NCBI GenBank assembly: GCA_900473175.1
Contig: UCKM01000016.1
Location: forward strand, 31,598 to 95,597
DNA: 64,000 nucleotides
Direction: 5' to 3'
From: Hyphomicrobiales bacterium
GTDB taxonomy: Bacteria; Pseudomonadota; Alphaproteobacteria; Rhizobiales; Rhizobiaceae
Shown in pieces: positions 62,579 to 64,000 of this stretch. Made by a program: the position numbers and the translations under genes. Position 1 is the stretch's first letter; every line of letters starts with the position of its first letter. The notes under the pieces were generated by a model. It saw nothing but the letters and a program-made list of their open reading frames with translations. It ran no database searches and was not told the DNA's origin.

Positions 62579-63637
62579 ATGCTCTTTGTTCCTTTGCCTT
62601 TCGTTGTGGCTCTTCTCCTCCTTATCCTGCTGGTCCAAACCATCCGCAGGAATGAGGATACGGGTTCAAACCCGTTCTTCGTTGCCCTGATCGCTGTTTA
62701 TGCCTTGCAATCGGTGGTGATCGGCCTGCGCTGGGGCTATGACCTCACTTTGCTCCTGCCAGTTCAAGCCATATTGGCCACCGTAATCGCGACACTCGCC
62801 TGGCTGAGTTTCGAGGGGCTGCGCAGCGAACAGCGCTTCTCCAAACGACCGGTCCTGCTATTGCACACGCTTCCGGCCCTGATCGTTATGGGATTCGTTG
62901 CGTTCTGGCCGCCGCCGATCTCGCTGGCGCTCATCGTAATATTTCTTGGCTACGGCATTGCGCTAACGCGTCTTGCTTGGGCTGGGCCCGATGCACTTGG
63001 CGCTTCGCGCCTGGATGGCGCGACGGGCTCTTACAGGGCATTGCAGATCACCGCCTTCGCCATCCTCGGTTCTGCCGTTATCGATCTTGTCATCAGCCTT
63101 GATTTCGCCGAGACCGGCGGCGTCTACTCCGCACGGCTCGTTGCCATCGGCAATGTGATTGCGTTGCTGGTGCTGGGCGCGGCAGCGACCATCGCGGGCG
63201 CGAGCCAGTCAGCGGCGGAAGGGGTGGGGGACGCCGATCTCAAATCTGCACCCATCACTGCAAGTCCGGAAGATTCCGACGTGGCGGCGGCTGTCGACAG
63301 GCTCATACAATCGCGCGCTCTCTACAGGGATGTCGACCTCAATCTCAATCGGCTTGCACGAAAAATGGGTCTATCGGCCCGGCAGGTCTCGGGGGCCATA
63401 AATCGGGTCAAGGCGATGAGCGTCTCGCAATATGTCAATGATTTCCGGGTGAGGGAAGCCTGCCGGTTGCTTGCGGAAACGGAGGAACCCGTGACCCGCA
63501 TCATGTTCGATGCCGGATTTCAGACGAAGTCGAACTTCAATCGCGAATTCCTGCGCGTAACGGGCATGAGTCCGAAAGCGTGGCGCGCACGTCACGCAGC
63601 TGCAAAGGCAGGCGATAGTTTGCGGCTCGTGTCCTAG
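62579..63637 (+). CDS. Membrane-anchored AraC-family regulator
   Basis: The 352-residue protein has an N-terminal membrane domain of about six to seven helices (residues 1-215; FVVALLLLILLVQTIRR and PVLLLHTLPALIVMGFVAFW). A cytoplasmic linker follows, then an AraC double helix-turn-helix (about 245-340: LNRLARKMGLSARQVSGAIN; ITRIMFDAGFQTKSNFNREF). A regulator fixed in the membrane suggests direct sensing of an envelope or extracellular signal. It is divergent from two genes for secreted proteins, the likely targets. Confidence 0.9.
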   Translation: MLFVPLPFVVALLLLILLVQTIRRNEDTGSNPFFVALIAVYALQSVVIGLRWGYDLTLLLPVQAILATVIATLAWLSFEGLRSEQRFSKRPVLLLHTLPALIVMGFVAFWPPPISLALIVIFLGYGIALTRLAWAGPDALGASRLDGATGSYRALQITAFAILGSAVIDLVISLDFAETGGVYSARLVAIGNVIALLVLGAAATIAGASQSAAEGVGDADLKSAPITASPEDSDVAAAVDRLIQSRALYRDVDLNLNRLARKMGLSARQVSGAINRVKAMSVSQYVNDFRVREACRLLAETEEPVTRIMFDAGFQTKSNFNREFLRVTGMSPKAWRARHAAAKAGDSLRLVS

Positions 63638-64000
63638 AGCCTTTCTTGTTTAAATGGAACCAGTTCTGTTTCTCGGATGGCGAGACAATCCACGCGGAAG
63701 GTGGCGAGGCCGATGTTTACCCATCGGACGACGCCGCCCTGACAAAGTGGGTGGCCGCCAGCCGGAAACCCAGCCGTTGGTTTGCGTGCGCAAACCAACA
63801 AACTGCTTTCAACCCGCTGGTCGAATTATCCGCATTTCGGAAGAAATGCGGTTCGACCAGTGGGCCGGGTGAATTTGGCCCAAATCCATCGGGCTTCGGC
63901 TTCGTCCGATGGAAAGACATCGGCCTCGCCAAACCCCTTGTCCTTGAACCAAATTCCCTCCGGCAGAACGACTCGATATATACAAAATTTGCTCTAAAGG
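63638..64000. other. Right-end intergenic region
   Basis: After the AraC-type gene no coding region is supported to the end of the window. Apart from the palindromic element the last 60 bases are AT-rich (TATATACAAAATTTG) and may be the promoter of a gene beyond the edge. Confidence 0.5.
63703..63931. repeat. About 230-bp element of nested palindromes (MITE-like)
   Basis: Terminal inverted repeats at 63703-63735 and 63899-63931 match at 29 of 33 positions. Inside are a perfect palindrome with 11-bp arms (GTTGGTTTGCG at 63776, CGCAAACCAAC at 63789), a long hairpin (CTGGTCGAA and CCGCATTTC paired with GAAATGCGG and TTCGACCAG, 63817-63861) and TGGGCC/GGCCCA (63862-63883). A 71-codon minus-strand frame (63717-63932) runs through the whole element and is most likely not a gene. 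It could be a mobile element remnant, a dispersed intergenic repeat or a structured RNA. Confidence 0.75.

Noticed and set aside
63717..63932. 71-codon minus-strand frame through the palindromic element
   Set aside because: It follows the inverted repeats from end to end, has no ribosome site and no protein motif; its conservation, if any, would come from the repeat.
1..64000. CRISPR arrays, tRNA and rRNA genes
   Set aside because: I found no regularly spaced repeats, no tRNA T-loop in a cloverleaf context and no rRNA-like sequence on either strand by eye.

Overview
The window looks like chromosomal DNA of an alphaproteobacterium of the order Hyphomicrobiales (Rhizobiales), closest in gene content to Phyllobacterium/Ochrobactrum/Brucella. 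This placement is inferred from family recognition, not from a search. The grounds are a divergent pair of Omp2-type porins, the gene order rsh-pyrE-DUF2062-acpS-lepB-rnc-era-recO, a nadABC-panCB cluster with a NadQ-type regulator nearby, psd-pssA, a TIGR02301 protein and GC-rich codon use.

Layout. 1-6.5 kb is the most accessory-looking part: the end of a short-chain dehydrogenase with a SEC-C tail, several small unrecognised proteins (three are very short membrane-protein candidates), an orphan GAF histidine kinase and a lone tyrosine recombinase. 6.5-9.6 kb holds two porin genes pointing apart, with nearly identical inverted 5' ends and an SMR efflux gene between them. 9.7-15.9 kb is envelope and core metabolism: a BON protein, a 32-residue membrane protein, a helix-hairpin-helix protein, an alpha/beta hydrolase, a soluble lytic transglycosylase, dapA and smpB. 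At 16.3-18.6 kb is an isolated secreted GH43-like beta-propeller enzyme with two LamG-like domains. 18.7-19.9 kb is a coupled NYN-domain/uracil-DNA glycosylase pair. 20.2-28.4 kb is a long housekeeping series: rpoZ, rsh, pyrE, DUF2062, acpS, lepB, rnc, era, recO and a hotdog thioesterase.

28.6-30.8 kb encodes a complete galactitol-type PTS permease (IIC, IIA, IIB) with no catabolic genes beside it, followed by an MFS transporter and a small lipoprotein. 32.7-37.9 kb is the de novo NAD and pantothenate operon nadA-nadB-nadC-panC-panB, preceded by a palindrome that may be the NadQ operator. On the opposite strand, 37.9-41.4 kb is a tight operon ygfZ - HD hydrolase - phosphatase - nadQ - cupin. 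A dihydroorotase with an unusual metal-site motif follows. 42.8-44.2 kb is an ECF41-type sigma factor with its carboxymuconolactone-decarboxylase-like partner, and the promoter in front of the pair fits the ECF41 consensus.

44.3-48 kb holds small secreted and cytoplasmic proteins, NUDIX, SRAP and LysE-type genes. 48.4-53.6 kb is cysS, a 47-bp inverted repeat pair, a DUF559 nuclease-fold protein, a GFA protein, cimA and rarD. 53.6-60.7 kb is zntB-like, a LOG-family gene, a LysM protein, an ArsR regulator with an Atm1-type ABC exporter, psd and pssA. 60.7-63.6 kb pairs two secreted proteins with a divergent, membrane-anchored AraC-type regulator. The window ends in a roughly 230-bp element of nested palindromes.

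I see no rRNA, tRNA, CRISPR array, prophage or intact insertion sequence. The best candidates for a closer look are the ECF41 module, the NadQ circuit, the orphan PTS with its palindromic operator candidate, the small-protein region at 2-3.8 kb, and the palindromic element at the right end.
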